Assembly: GCF_020162115.1 (NCBI RefSeq)
Contig: NZ_CP083911.1
Location: 1,550,001 to 1,614,000 of the forward strand
Length of the DNA: 64,000 bases
Direction of reading: 5' to 3'
Origin: Tepidimonas taiwanensis
GTDB taxonomy: Bacteria > Pseudomonadota > Gammaproteobacteria > Burkholderiales > Burkholderiaceae_C
The notes beneath the pieces are model-generated. The model was not told the origin of the DNA and did no database searches. It saw only the letters and a list, made by a program, of their open reading frames with translations. Positions 43,501-52,034 of the stretch are shown here, in pieces. The translations under genes were made by a program, and so were the position numbers. The number at the start of each line of letters is the position of its first letter. The stretch's first letter is position 1.

Positions 43501-45798
43501 ATGGCTGATACCGCGAACGACGGCTTCGACCTGACCCAGTTCTACCAGATCTTCTTCGAGGAAGCCGGTGAGAACCTGGAGCAGATGGAGCAGTTGCTGC
43601 TCAACCTCGACCTCGACACCGTCGACGACGAGACACTGAACGCCATCTTCCGCTGCGCCCACTCGATCAAAGGGGGCGCGGCGACGTTCGGCTTCGAGGA
43701 CGTCGCGGAGCTCACGCACCAGATGGAGTCGCTGCTCGACAAGCTGCGCCGCCACGAGCTGGTGCCGACGCCGCCGATGGTGGACGTGTTGCTGGAATCG
43801 AGCGACGTGCTCAAGGGCCTGCTGGCGCGGCACCAGGGGCTGGGTGGCGAACCGCCGGAGACCGCGAGCCTCGTCGCGCGGATCCGCGCCCTGGCGAGCG
43901 GTCAGACGCCACCGCCCGGCCCAGCGGTCGCGCCGCCCCCGCCGCCGCCTCCTCCGCCCCCGGCACCAGCCCCGGCCGTGACCACCGGCCCCGGCGGGAT
44001 GCCGGCGGCTGCACCGCCCGGTGCGCCGCGGCGCCTGCTGGCCCGCATCGGGCCGCTCACCCATCGGGAGCAGGCCGACGCGATCAAGGAGCTGTTTCGC
44101 GACATCGCGGGCCTCGGCACCATCACGGCCGAGCGCGACGAGGGCGACCATCGCGTCTACGAGATCGACACGAGCAGCAGCGATAACGAGTTGCTCGACC
44201 TGTTCGCGTTCCACGTGGCGCGGGAGCAGGTATCGCTGACCCCGATCGGCACGACGGCCGTGGCCGCACCACCGGCCGACGCCCCCCCCGCGGCGCCGGC
44301 CCCGGAGGAGCACAGCGCCGACGTGATCGAAGAGGGCTACGGGCTCTTTGCCGGAGCACCGGGTAGCCCGGTGGCGGGCACCGTGCCGGGTGCGGGCGGC
44401 GCCCCCACGCCGGCACCCGATCTCGTGCAGGGCTACGGCCTCTTCTCGGGTGCGCCGGGCAACCCCGTGACACCCAGCGAACACGTCGCGCAGCTGCAGG
44501 CCCACACCCGCGCCGCGGACGGTGCCGCCACCGACGCCGCGGCGTCGCCTGCGGCCGCGTCTCCTGCCGCCGTCGATGCGCGCGCTCGCGAAACCGCCAA
44601 GGCCGCCCGCCAGGCGGCCAGCGCCCAGCTCGAAACCACGACGCTGCGCGTGTCGGTGAGCAAGATCGACCAGCTAATCAACCAGGTGGGCGAGCTCGTG
44701 ATCACCCAGGCGATGCTGGCGCAGTACAGCCGCGACCTCGACGCGACGCTGCACCAGCAGCTGCTCGCGGGTCTGGCCGACCTGGAGCGCAACACGCGGG
44801 ATCTGCAGGAATCGGTGATGTCGATCCGCATGATCCCGATGTCGGTGGTGTTCAGCCGCTTCCCGCGCATGCTGCGCGACCTCGCGGGCAAGCTCGGCAA
44901 GAAAGTCGAGCTGATTACCCACGGGGAGGCCACCGAACTCGACAAAGGGCTGATCGAAAAGATCACCGACCCGCTCACGCACCTCATCCGCAACAGCTGC
45001 GACCACGGCATCGAGCTGCCGCACGAGCGGCTGGCCAAGGGCAAACCGGAGGTCGGCACGATCACGCTGTCGGCCGCGCACCAGGGCGGCTCGATCCTGA
45101 TCGAGGTGCGCGACGACGGCCGTGGCCTGTCGCGTGCCAAGCTGCTGGCCAAGGCGCGGGAAAAAGGCATCCCCTGCTCCGACGACATGAGCGACCAGGA
45201 GGTCTGGCAGCTCATCTTCGCGCCGGGCTTCTCGACGGCCGAGGTCGTCACCGACGTCTCGGGCCGCGGCGTCGGCATGGACGTCGTCAAGAAGAATATC
45301 GCGTCGCTGGGCGGCTCGGTCGAGATCGACTCGGCCGAGGGCTACGGCATGAGCGTCAAGGTGCGCCTGCCGCTGACGCTGGCGATCATGGACGGCATGA
45401 CGGTGCGCGTCGGCGACGAGGTCTATATCCTGCCGCTGTCGTCGGTGGTCGAATCGTTCCAGGTGCAAGCGACCGACATCAACACCGTCGCGCAGCGCGC
45501 GCAGCTCGTCAAGGTGCGCGACGAATACATGCCGGTCATTGAGCTCGACCGGCTGTTCCAGGTGCCGCGGCCGACGACGGACGCGTCAGCCAACAGCATC
45601 ATGGTGGTCGTCGAATCGGACGGCGCGCGCGTCGCCCTGGTGGTCGATGAGTTACTGGGTCAGCAGCAGGTCGTCATCAAGAACCTGGAGGCCAACTACA
45701 AGAAGGTGCCCAACGTCTCCGGCGCCACCATCCTCGGCGATGGCAGCGTGTCGCTGATCCTGGACATTTCGGCCCTGGTGCGCCGCGCCCGGCAGTAA
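43501..45798 (+). CDS. cheA: chemotaxis histidine kinase CheA
   Basis: A 765-residue CheA, longer than E. coli's 654. The HPt domain carries His54 in AHSIKGGAATFGF. A Pro/Ala linker leads to a P2-like domain (about 178-262), then a long linker containing two near copies of GYGLF-x-GAPG-x-PV at residues 279 and 311. The dimerisation, ATPase (NSCDHGIELP, DDGRGL, GRGVGMDVV) and CheW-like regulatory domains follow. It phosphorylates CheY and CheB. cheW and receptor genes are not in the window. Confidence 0.97.
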   Translation: MADTANDGFDLTQFYQIFFEEAGENLEQMEQLLLNLDLDTVDDETLNAIFRCAHSIKGGAATFGFEDVAELTHQMESLLDKLRRHELVPTPPMVDVLLESSDVLKGLLARHQGLGGEPPETASLVARIRALASGQTPPPGPAVAPPPPPPPPPPAPAPAVTTGPGGMPAAAPPGAPRRLLARIGPLTHREQADAIKELFRDIAGLGTITAERDEGDHRVYEIDTSSSDNELLDLFAFHVAREQVSLTPIGTTAVAAPPADAPPAAPAPEEHSADVIEEGYGLFAGAPGSPVAGTVPGAGGAPTPAPDLVQGYGLFSGAPGNPVTPSEHVAQLQAHTRAADGAATDAAASPAAASPAAVDARARETAKAARQAASAQLETTTLRVSVSKIDQLINQVGELVITQAMLAQYSRDLDATLHQQLLAGLADLERNTRDLQESVMSIRMIPMSVVFSRFPRMLRDLAGKLGKKVELITHGEATELDKGLIEKITDPLTHLIRNSCDHGIELPHERLAKGKPEVGTITLSAAHQGGSILIEVRDDGRGLSRAKLLAKAREKGIPCSDDMSDQEVWQLIFAPGFSTAEVVTDVSGRGVGMDVVKKNIASLGGSVEIDSAEGYGMSVKVRLPLTLAIMDGMTVRVGDEVYILPLSSVVESFQVQATDINTVAQRAQLVKVRDEYMPVIELDRLFQVPRPTTDASANSIMVVVESDGARVALVVDELLGQQQVVIKNLEANYKKVPNVSGATILGDGSVSLILDISALVRRARQ

Positions 45799-45811
45799 CC
45801 CCGCCCCGTCC

Positions 45812-46651
45812 ATGATGGCCGAGACGCCCGCCGCGCTGCAATCCCGCGAATTCGCGTGGACGGTGGCGGACTTCGACCGCATCCGGCGTCTGATCTACCA
45901 GCACGCGGGCATCAGCCTGCACGAAGGCAAGCAGGCAATGGTGTACAGCCGCGTCTCGCGCCGGCTGCGCGAGACGGGACACGACAGCTTCCGCTCGTAC
46001 CTGGACTGGCTGGAGTCGTCGCGCGACCCGGCCGAGTGGCAGGAATTCGTCAACGCGCTGACGACGAACCTGACGTCGTTCTTCCGCGAAAACCACCACT
46101 TCGTCGAACTCGCGCGCATGGTCCGCGAAGGGGGCGCGGGGCGCGAGTGGAAGATCTGGTGCAGCGCGGCCTCGACGGGGGAAGAGCCCTACTCCATCGC
46201 GATCACGATGGCCGACGTGCTGGGCATGCAGGGGGCGTTTCGCATCTGGGCCAGCGACATCGACACCCGCGTGCTGGAAACCGCGGCGCGCGGCATCTAC
46301 AAGCTCGAGCAGCTGCGCACCGTGGCGCCGGAGCAGCTGCGCAAATATTTTCTGCGTGGCAAAGGAGCCAACGAAGGACTGGCCCGCGTCAAGCCCGAGC
46401 TGCAAAAGCACCTGCAGTTCTTCACCCTCAACCTGGTCGACGAGTCGTGGCCGCTGCGCGAGGAGTTCGACGCGATTTTCTGCCGCAACGTGATGATTTA
46501 CTTCGACCACGACACCCAGCGCCGGGTGCTGGCACGGCTGCACCGGCTGCTGCGCCCCCACGGCACGCTTTTTGTTGGCCACGCCGAGAATTTCAGCGAC
46601 GCGCGCGACCTCTTTCGCCTGCGTGGCAAGACCATCTACGAAAAAGTATGA
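45812..46651 (+). CDS. cheR: chemotaxis protein methyltransferase CheR
   Basis: A 279-residue CheR that methylates receptor glutamates using SAM. The N-terminal helical domain (RRLIYQHAGISLHEGK) is followed by the SAM-binding CSAASTGEEPYSIAIT and the catalytic-domain FCRNVMIYFD segment. It starts 13 bp after cheA and overlaps cheD as ATGA. Confidence 0.96.
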   Translation: MMAETPAALQSREFAWTVADFDRIRRLIYQHAGISLHEGKQAMVYSRVSRRLRETGHDSFRSYLDWLESSRDPAEWQEFVNALTTNLTSFFRENHHFVELARMVREGGAGREWKIWCSAASTGEEPYSIAITMADVLGMQGAFRIWASDIDTRVLETAARGIYKLEQLRTVAPEQLRKYFLRGKGANEGLARVKPELQKHLQFFTLNLVDESWPLREEFDAIFCRNVMIYFDHDTQRRVLARLHRLLRPHGTLFVGHAENFSDARDLFRLRGKTIYEKV

Positions 46652-47283
46652 ACGCATTGGTGCGCACCCCCCAGCATGTGCAGCAGCTCAAGCAACGCCC
46701 GCGCCGGCCGGGGGAGGCGTCGTTCTTTTTCTACGATCAGCACTTCAAATACGCCGCGGTCAAGGTCCTGCCGGGCGAGTTTTATGTCAGTGACGAAGAC
46801 GTGGTGATCATGACGGTGCTGGGTTCGTGCATCGCGGCGTGCATCTGGGACTCGCGCCTGCGCATTGGCGGCATGAACCACTTCATGCTGCCCGAGGGGG
46901 GCGGTGACACGTCCGGTCGCTACGGCTCGTACGCGATGGAACTGCTGATCAACGAACTGATCAAGCGCGGCTCGACCCGCGAATATATGCAGGCCAAGGT
47001 GTTTGGCGGTGGCGCCGTCATCTCTGGCATGACCAGCATGAACGTCGGCGAGCGCAACACCCAGTTCGTGCTCGACTACCTGGCGACCGAGCGTATCCCG
47101 GTCGTCTCCAAGGACGTCCTCGACATCTACCCGCGCAAGGTGGTGTTCTTCCCCGTCACCGGTAAGGCGATGGTCAAGCGCTTGGCACACGCACACCCGG
47201 ACGTCCTGGAGCGCCAGGAGCGCCAAGGCGCGGCCACGCGCCTCGCACAAAGCAACGCCGGCGGGACGGTCGATCTGTTCTGA
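46648..47283 (+). CDS. cheD: chemoreceptor glutamine deamidase CheD
   Basis: A 211-residue CheD that deamidates glutamines of chemoreceptors. The catalytic Cys is in VLGSCIAACIWD and the His in GGMNHFMLP; the Thr/Ser position follows in GGGAVISGM. The ATG at 46648 overlaps the cheR stop. It is followed after 15 bp by cheB, the usual beta-proteobacterial order. Confidence 0.96.
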   Translation: MNALVRTPQHVQQLKQRPRRPGEASFFFYDQHFKYAAVKVLPGEFYVSDEDVVIMTVLGSCIAACIWDSRLRIGGMNHFMLPEGGGDTSGRYGSYAMELLINELIKRGSTREYMQAKVFGGGAVISGMTSMNVGERNTQFVLDYLATERIPVVSKDVLDIYPRKVVFFPVTGKAMVKRLAHAHPDVLERQERQGAATRLAQSNAGGTVDLF

Positions 47284-47298
47284 TTCTGACGATCCCCC

Positions 47299-48399
47299 AT
47301 GTCCCCGAAGATCAAGGTGGTGGTGGTGGACGACTCGGCGCTGGTGCGCAGTCTGCTCACCGAAATCATCAACCAGCAACCCGACATGATCTGCGTCGGC
47401 ACTGCCGCCGACCCGCTGCAGGCGCGCGAAGTCATTCGCGAGCGCAACCCCGACGTGATCACGCTCGACGTCGAAATGCCCAAGATGGACGGGCTCGAGT
47501 TTCTCTCGCGCCTGATGCGCCTGCGCCCGACGCCGGTCGTGATGGTCTCCACCCTCACGGAGCAGGGGGCGGAAACGACGCTGCGGGCCCTCGAACTGGG
47601 GGCCGTGGACTTCGTCACCAAGCCCCGCGTCGGGGTGGCCAGCGGCCTGCAGCAGCTCGCTGACGACATCGTGGACAAGATCCGCATCGCGGCGCGGGCA
47701 CGCGTGCGGCGCGTTGCCGCGGCGCCCGGCGCTGCGCCCCCTGCCCCGGTCGCCAAGCCCGCGTTGAGCGCGGCGCCGCCGGCGACATCGGGCATCCCGC
47801 GCCTGTCCACCGAGAAGGTGATCTGCATCGGCGCGTCGACCGGCGGCACCGAGGCGATCAAGGAAATCCTGATGGAGCTGCCGCCCGACGCGCCAGCAGT
47901 GGTCATCACGCAGCACATGCCGCCGGGCTTCACGGCGAGTTTTGCCGCCCGGCTGGACAGCCTGTGCCGCATCCGCGTCGCGGAGGCGCGCGACGGCGAA
48001 CGCATCCTGCCCGGCCATGCCTACATCGCCCCGGGTGGCAAGCAGTTTTCCCTCGCCCGCAGCGGCGCGAACTACATCGCGGTGGTGGACGATTCGCCCC
48101 CCGTCAACCGCCACAAGCCGTCGGTCGAGGTGCTGTTTCGCTCCTGCGCTCGGGTGCTGGGCCCCAATGCAATCGGCGTCATGCTCACCGGCATGGGGGC
48201 CGACGGTGCCGCCGCGATGAAAGAGATGCGCGACGCGGGAGCCTACAACATCGCGCAGGACGAGGCGAGCTGCGTGGTCTTCGGGATGCCCAAGATGGCG
48301 ATCCAGGCCGGTGCGGTGCACGAGGTGCTGCCCCTCAAGCAGATCGCGCGCGCGATCATGGAGCGCGTCGCGGCCGCCGGGGTGCGCCACCGCATCTGA
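47299..48399 (+). CDS. cheB: chemotaxis methylesterase/deamidase CheB
   Basis: A 366-residue CheB with a receiver domain (Asp57 in TLDVEMPKMDG) and a methylesterase domain holding the triad Ser180 (GASTGGT), His206 (TQHMPPG) and Asp302 (GMGADGA). Activated by CheA phosphorylation, it removes methyl groups added by CheR. It is the last gene of the chemotaxis block. Confidence 0.97.
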   Translation: MSPKIKVVVVDDSALVRSLLTEIINQQPDMICVGTAADPLQAREVIRERNPDVITLDVEMPKMDGLEFLSRLMRLRPTPVVMVSTLTEQGAETTLRALELGAVDFVTKPRVGVASGLQQLADDIVDKIRIAARARVRRVAAAPGAAPPAPVAKPALSAAPPATSGIPRLSTEKVICIGASTGGTEAIKEILMELPPDAPAVVITQHMPPGFTASFAARLDSLCRIRVAEARDGERILPGHAYIAPGGKQFSLARSGANYIAVVDDSPPVNRHKPSVEVLFRSCARVLGPNAIGVMLTGMGADGAAAMKEMRDAGAYNIAQDEASCVVFGMPKMAIQAGAVHEVLPLKQIARAIMERVAAAGVRHRI

Positions 48400-48422
48400 G
48401 CGCGAACGGCGCCGGTCTGCCG

Positions 48423-49178
48423 TCAGACGAGCCGGTCGATCTGCGCACCCGCTGAAGGCCGCTCGGCCGCGTTGGCGGTCGCGCCGTAGGTCTGCGCGGC
48501 CTCGTCGGGTGGAAGGTTGGCCAGCGGCCGGGCGTTGAGCCGCGCCTGCAGTTCCTCGAGTCGCTTGGCGCGTTCCTCGGCGGCCTTTCGCGCCTCCTCG
48601 CCGATCACCATGTCCACCGCCGCCCGGCTGGCCTTCCACATGTTGGGCAGCAGCTCCTTGATCTGCGTGTCCAGCGCCTCCAGCGCGGGGTTTTTGACCT
48701 CGGGAAACGCCGGCTCGTCGGCGCGCTCGTCCGCCGCCTCACGCGCCTGCACGGATTCCTCCGCACGTACCCGCTCCTGCGCCCGGCGCTGCGCTGCCTG
48801 GGCCCGCTGCTGGGCCTCGGCCTCCTGTGCACGCCGGCCATCCTCGGCCGCGCGCATGGACGCACGGCCACCGTCTGCCGCCGGATCACCCGCCCGGGCC
48901 GCCGCGGCCGTCGGTGGCGGCAACCCGGTGCGCTCCGGCGCGGCGGCGTTGGGGTAGCCGTCGGCGCGCTGCGCCTCCTGCGGGGGCGTCACCGGTGCCA
49001 GCGGCGGCGGGGCCTGGACCTGCACCCGCGCGGCCTCGCCCTGCGGCGCCACCACGGCGCCGCCCGCACTGTCCCGGCTCACGGCGTTGCCGGGCCGCGC
49101 CGGCGTCACCGGCTGGGCCCGCACGGTCGGCGTCATCTGCGGCGCCGGTGCCACGGCAATCGAGGAAATGGTCAACAT
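48423..49178 (-). CDS. protein of unknown function with a flagellar sigma-28 promoter
   Basis: A 251-residue protein with no family I recognise. The first 110 residues are Ala/Pro/Gln-rich and probably disordered. A long charged helix (about 110-150, rich in Ala, Arg, Glu and Gln) and a second helical part (NPALEALDTQIKELLPNMWK, then EEARKAAEERAKRLEELQA) follow. No signal peptide or membrane segment is evident. A perfect sigma-28 promoter lies 55-80 bases upstream, so it is expressed with late flagellar genes. It converges on cheB. Confidence 0.75.
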   Translation of the reverse strand: MLTISSIAVAPAPQMTPTVRAQPVTPARPGNAVSRDSAGGAVVAPQGEAARVQVQAPPPLAPVTPPQEAQRADGYPNAAAPERTGLPPPTAAAARAGDPAADGGRASMRAAEDGRRAQEAEAQQRAQAAQRRAQERVRAEESVQAREAADERADEPAFPEVKNPALEALDTQIKELLPNMWKASRAAVDMVIGEEARKAAEERAKRLEELQARLNARPLANLPPDEAAQTYGATANAAERPSAGAQIDRLV

Positions 49179-49521
49179 GGCGCTACCCTCATCTCACCCC
49201 ACGTAGGGCTACACGCCCCGGGCTCATCCGGGTTATCGGCCGGCTTGAGCGGGACTTTAGGGGTAAATGCCCCTTTTTTTCAAGCACTGCGGCCCGTGCG
49301 TGTTGACAACCGCACGACAGCCCTTGCGCTGCGGCCCTTGTCTTACCGTTCTGATCACACCCCGCCAGCGATGCGACCGCGGCTCTGGGCATGCCCCACA
49401 CCGAGCGCCACCCCTGCGGTGACCCACGTAAAATGAGCGCATTTCTTCCACCTCCGGCGCCCGCGCCTCGCCGCCCCTGTGGAGCGGCCTGTCGGGCCCG
49501 CCTCATCGAAGGATTTCCGCT
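49179..49521. other. 343-bp gap between the sigma-28-driven gene and ilvE
   Basis: The left part holds the sigma-28 promoter described separately. At 49260-49280 a 4-bp GGGG/CCCC stem is followed by seven Ts on the plus strand, a weak terminator-like structure with no obvious transcript to end. The right half should contain the ilvE promoter, but I see no convincing boxes. Confidence 0.5.
49233..49259 (-). promoter_or_regulatory. perfect sigma-28 (FliA) promoter
   Basis: Read on the minus strand: TAAA, exactly 15 bp, GCCGATAA, matching every consensus base and the spacing. It faces the unknown gene that starts at 49178. Confidence 0.93.
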
Positions 49522-50457
49522 ATGGCGACCCCCCTCCCGCTGCACGACCGCGACGGCAAGATCTGGATGGACGGCGAACTCGTCAACTGGCGCGACGCCA
49601 AGGTGCACGTCCTGACGCACACGCTGCACTATGGCTGCGGCGCGTTCGAGGGGGTACGGGCCTACGCGACCGAGCGCGGGACCGCAATCTTTCGCCTGCA
49701 GGAGCACACGGAGCGGCTGTTCAACAGCGCCAAGATCCTGCGCATGCAGATCCCGTTCACGCAGGAGGAAGTAAACGAGGCACAGCGCGCCGTCATCCGC
49801 GCCAACGGGTTGCAAAGCGGCTATATCCGGCCGCTGACGTGGATCGGCTCGGAAAAACTCGGCGTCAGCCCCAAGGGCAACCGCGTGCACCTGATGGTCG
49901 CCGCTTGGGCGTGGGGGGCATACCTCGGCGAGGAAGGCATGAAGCGCGGCATCCGCGTCAAGACCTCCAGCTACACGCGTCACCACGTCAACATCACGAT
50001 GACGCAGGCCAAGACGGTGTCGAACTACACGAACTCGATCCTGGCCAACATGGAGGCCACCGACGACGGCTACGACGAGGCCCTGCTGCTGGACCCGAGC
50101 GGCTTCGTCTCCGAAGGTGCGGGGGAAAACCTGTTCATCGTCAAAGGCGGTGTGATCTACACCCCGGACCTGTCGGCCGGCGCGCTCAACGGCATCACCC
50201 GCAACACGGTGCTGCACATCGCGAAGGACCTGGGCCTCGACGTGGTGCAAAAACGCATCACGCGCGATGAGGTCTACATCGCCGATGAGGCGTTTTTCAC
50301 CGGCACCGCCGCCGAGGTGACTCCGATCCGCGAACTCGACCGCGTGCAGATCGGTGCCGGCATGCGCGGCCCGATCACCGAAAAGATTCAGAGCGCATTC
50401 TTCGACATCGTCAACGGGCGCAACCCCAAGTATGCCCACTGGCTGACCCTGGTGTGA
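49522..50457 (+). CDS. ilvE: branched-chain amino acid aminotransferase
   Basis: A 311-residue class IV PLP-dependent aminotransferase making leucine, isoleucine and valine from their keto acids. Signatures include HTLHYGCGAFEGVRAY, AKTVSNYTNSILANMEA with the likely PLP Lys, and EGAGENLFIVK. The next gene starts within its stop codon. Confidence 0.95.
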   Translation: MATPLPLHDRDGKIWMDGELVNWRDAKVHVLTHTLHYGCGAFEGVRAYATERGTAIFRLQEHTERLFNSAKILRMQIPFTQEEVNEAQRAVIRANGLQSGYIRPLTWIGSEKLGVSPKGNRVHLMVAAWAWGAYLGEEGMKRGIRVKTSSYTRHHVNITMTQAKTVSNYTNSILANMEATDDGYDEALLLDPSGFVSEGAGENLFIVKGGVIYTPDLSAGALNGITRNTVLHIAKDLGLDVVQKRITRDEVYIADEAFFTGTAAEVTPIRELDRVQIGAGMRGPITEKIQSAFFDIVNGRNPKYAHWLTLV

Positions 50458-50465
50458 ACACGTCC

Positions 50466-50690
50466 ATGACCACCGCGACCTCGACCCCCACCGCCGTCGT
50501 CGAACTCACCGCTGCCGACCTGAACGCCCACGGCGGCATCCACTGCCCGCACCCCAAGGCTGGCATGGAGCTGTGGAACAGCCACCCGCGGGTGTTCCTC
50601 GATGTCGCCAAGACCGGTGAGGTGGCTTGCCCGTATTGCGGGACGGTGTATCGGTTGCGGGCAGGCGAGATGGTGGGAAGCGGTCACTGA
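50466..50690 (+). CDS. zinc-finger protein, CHCC (NDUFS6-like) family
   Basis: A 74-residue protein with the CHCC zinc-finger pattern: Cys in GIHCPHPKAG, a His in SHPRVFL, and the pair in CPYCGTVYRL. Bacterial members often follow ilvE in Burkholderiales and their role is not settled; the family is linked to the NDUFS6 subunit of respiratory complex I. A GTG at 50454 overlaps the ilvE stop as GTGA and is an alternative start four codons upstream. Confidence 0.85.
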   Translation: MTTATSTPTAVVELTAADLNAHGGIHCPHPKAGMELWNSHPRVFLDVAKTGEVACPYCGTVYRLRAGEMVGSGH

Positions 50691-50735
50691 AGCCGTAGCC
50701 CGTTACGCACCGACCACGACGTCCGTCCCGCCAGC

Positions 50736-52034
50736 ATGGAGCGCGCAGCCATCCCGCCACGCCTGGTGGCGGCGGCGGCTTTCACCCTGCCAGCATTCAG
50801 CCTGGCGCTGCCCAGTGGTTACTCGTGGGGCGCGCTGTTGCTGGTGATCGCCGGCGTCATGGCGTGGCGAGCCGGTCTGGTGTTACCCCGTGATGCGAGT
50901 TTCTGGGCCTTTGTCACCGCCGTCCTGGCCATGGCGTTGATGCGGCTCGTGCGGGTGGACGTGGACTGGTCGGGTTCTATCGGGTCATCTGATTTCGACC
51001 GAACCGTCAAATATTTGCTCGCACTGGTGGCGTGGATTGCCGTCACCCGGCACGCGCCGCCCGCCCAGTGGTTACAGCACGGCTGCTGGACCGGAGCCTG
51101 GCTGGCGGGGCTGACGGCCGCCTGGCAGTGGCATGGCCTGGGCTGGGAGCGCGCCGCCGGTTACACCAACGCGATCCAGTTTGGCGACATTGCTGTCCTG
51201 CTGGCCTGCTGGAGCGCGTTGTGGTGGCGACACGCAGCGACCCGCATCATGCGGTTATGGGCCGCCGGCTCGGTGGCAGCCGGGCTGTATGCGGCGATCG
51301 CCTCCGGCACCCGGGGCGCCTGGATCGTCGCGCCCGTTCTGTTGCTCTGGATCGCGTGGGTACGCATGCGCGATGGGTCTCCAGGGGGTTCTGCGAGATT
51401 CCGACGGCGCTGGCGCATGATCGGTATGCTGGCCACGGGTCTCATGTTCATCGCCATGGCATTGCCCGTCACCCGCGATAGCATCGGCGAACGGGTGGCC
51501 TTGGCCTGGCAGGAATGGGAACGCTTCCGGACGGCGGGCGAAAGTGACAATTCCGTCGGGCACCGACTGGCGCACTGGCGGCTGGCATGGTCCATGGGTC
51601 TGCAGCGGCCTTGGGTGGGCTGGAGCGAGGCCGGCTACGCGGCGGAGAAACAACGGCTCGTCGAAGCCGGTGCCGCTCCTAACGTCGTGCTGCGATTCGG
51701 CCACGCGCACCACGAATGGCTGGACCTGTGGGCCAAGGCTGGCTTATGGGGCGTCGCCACGCTGGCCCTGTTTTATGCAGTGCCACTGGTGATTTGCGGG
51801 CAGGCGCTGCGGCGATTGCGCTCGGAACCACCGGGTTTGGCGCGAGAGACGGCCGTCACGATCGCGGCGTGCGGCGTGGTGACGGTTGTCGGATTTATAG
51901 GATTCGGCATGACCCAAGTCCTGTTTGCCCACAACAGTGGCCACATGATCTACCTGTTTATGAACGTTTTGTGGCTGGGTGTGCTGCGCGCCCATACCCC
52001 CGGAACACACCACCCGCATGCAAGCGCCGCGTGA
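50736..52034 (+). CDS. O-antigen ligase-type membrane protein
   Basis: A 432-residue polytopic membrane protein with about ten hydrophobic segments and a large central periplasmic loop (about residues 235-345). In that loop, residues VGHRLAHWRLAWSMGLQRP and FGHAHHEWLDLWAKAGLWG match the Wzy_C/WaaL pattern. It should transfer a glycan chain to lipid A core or to protein. Adjacent glycosyltransferase genes favour lipopolysaccharide assembly. Its 3' end overlaps the next gene by 17 bp. Confidence 0.85.
   Translation: MERAAIPPRLVAAAAFTLPAFSLALPSGYSWGALLLVIAGVMAWRAGLVLPRDASFWAFVTAVLAMALMRLVRVDVDWSGSIGSSDFDRTVKYLLALVAWIAVTRHAPPAQWLQHGCWTGAWLAGLTAAWQWHGLGWERAAGYTNAIQFGDIAVLLACWSALWWRHAATRIMRLWAAGSVAAGLYAAIASGTRGAWIVAPVLLLWIAWVRMRDGSPGGSARFRRRWRMIGMLATGLMFIAMALPVTRDSIGERVALAWQEWERFRTAGESDNSVGHRLAHWRLAWSMGLQRPWVGWSEAGYAAEKQRLVEAGAAPNVVLRFGHAHHEWLDLWAKAGLWGVATLALFYAVPLVICGQALRRLRSEPPGLARETAVTIAACGVVTVVGFIGFGMTQVLFAHNSGHMIYLFMNVLWLGVLRAHTPGTHHPHASAA

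Noticed and set aside
49260..49280. Rho-independent terminator (GGGG/CCCC plus T7)
   Set aside because: The stem is only 4 bp and no plus-strand gene ends nearby; recorded only in the gap description.
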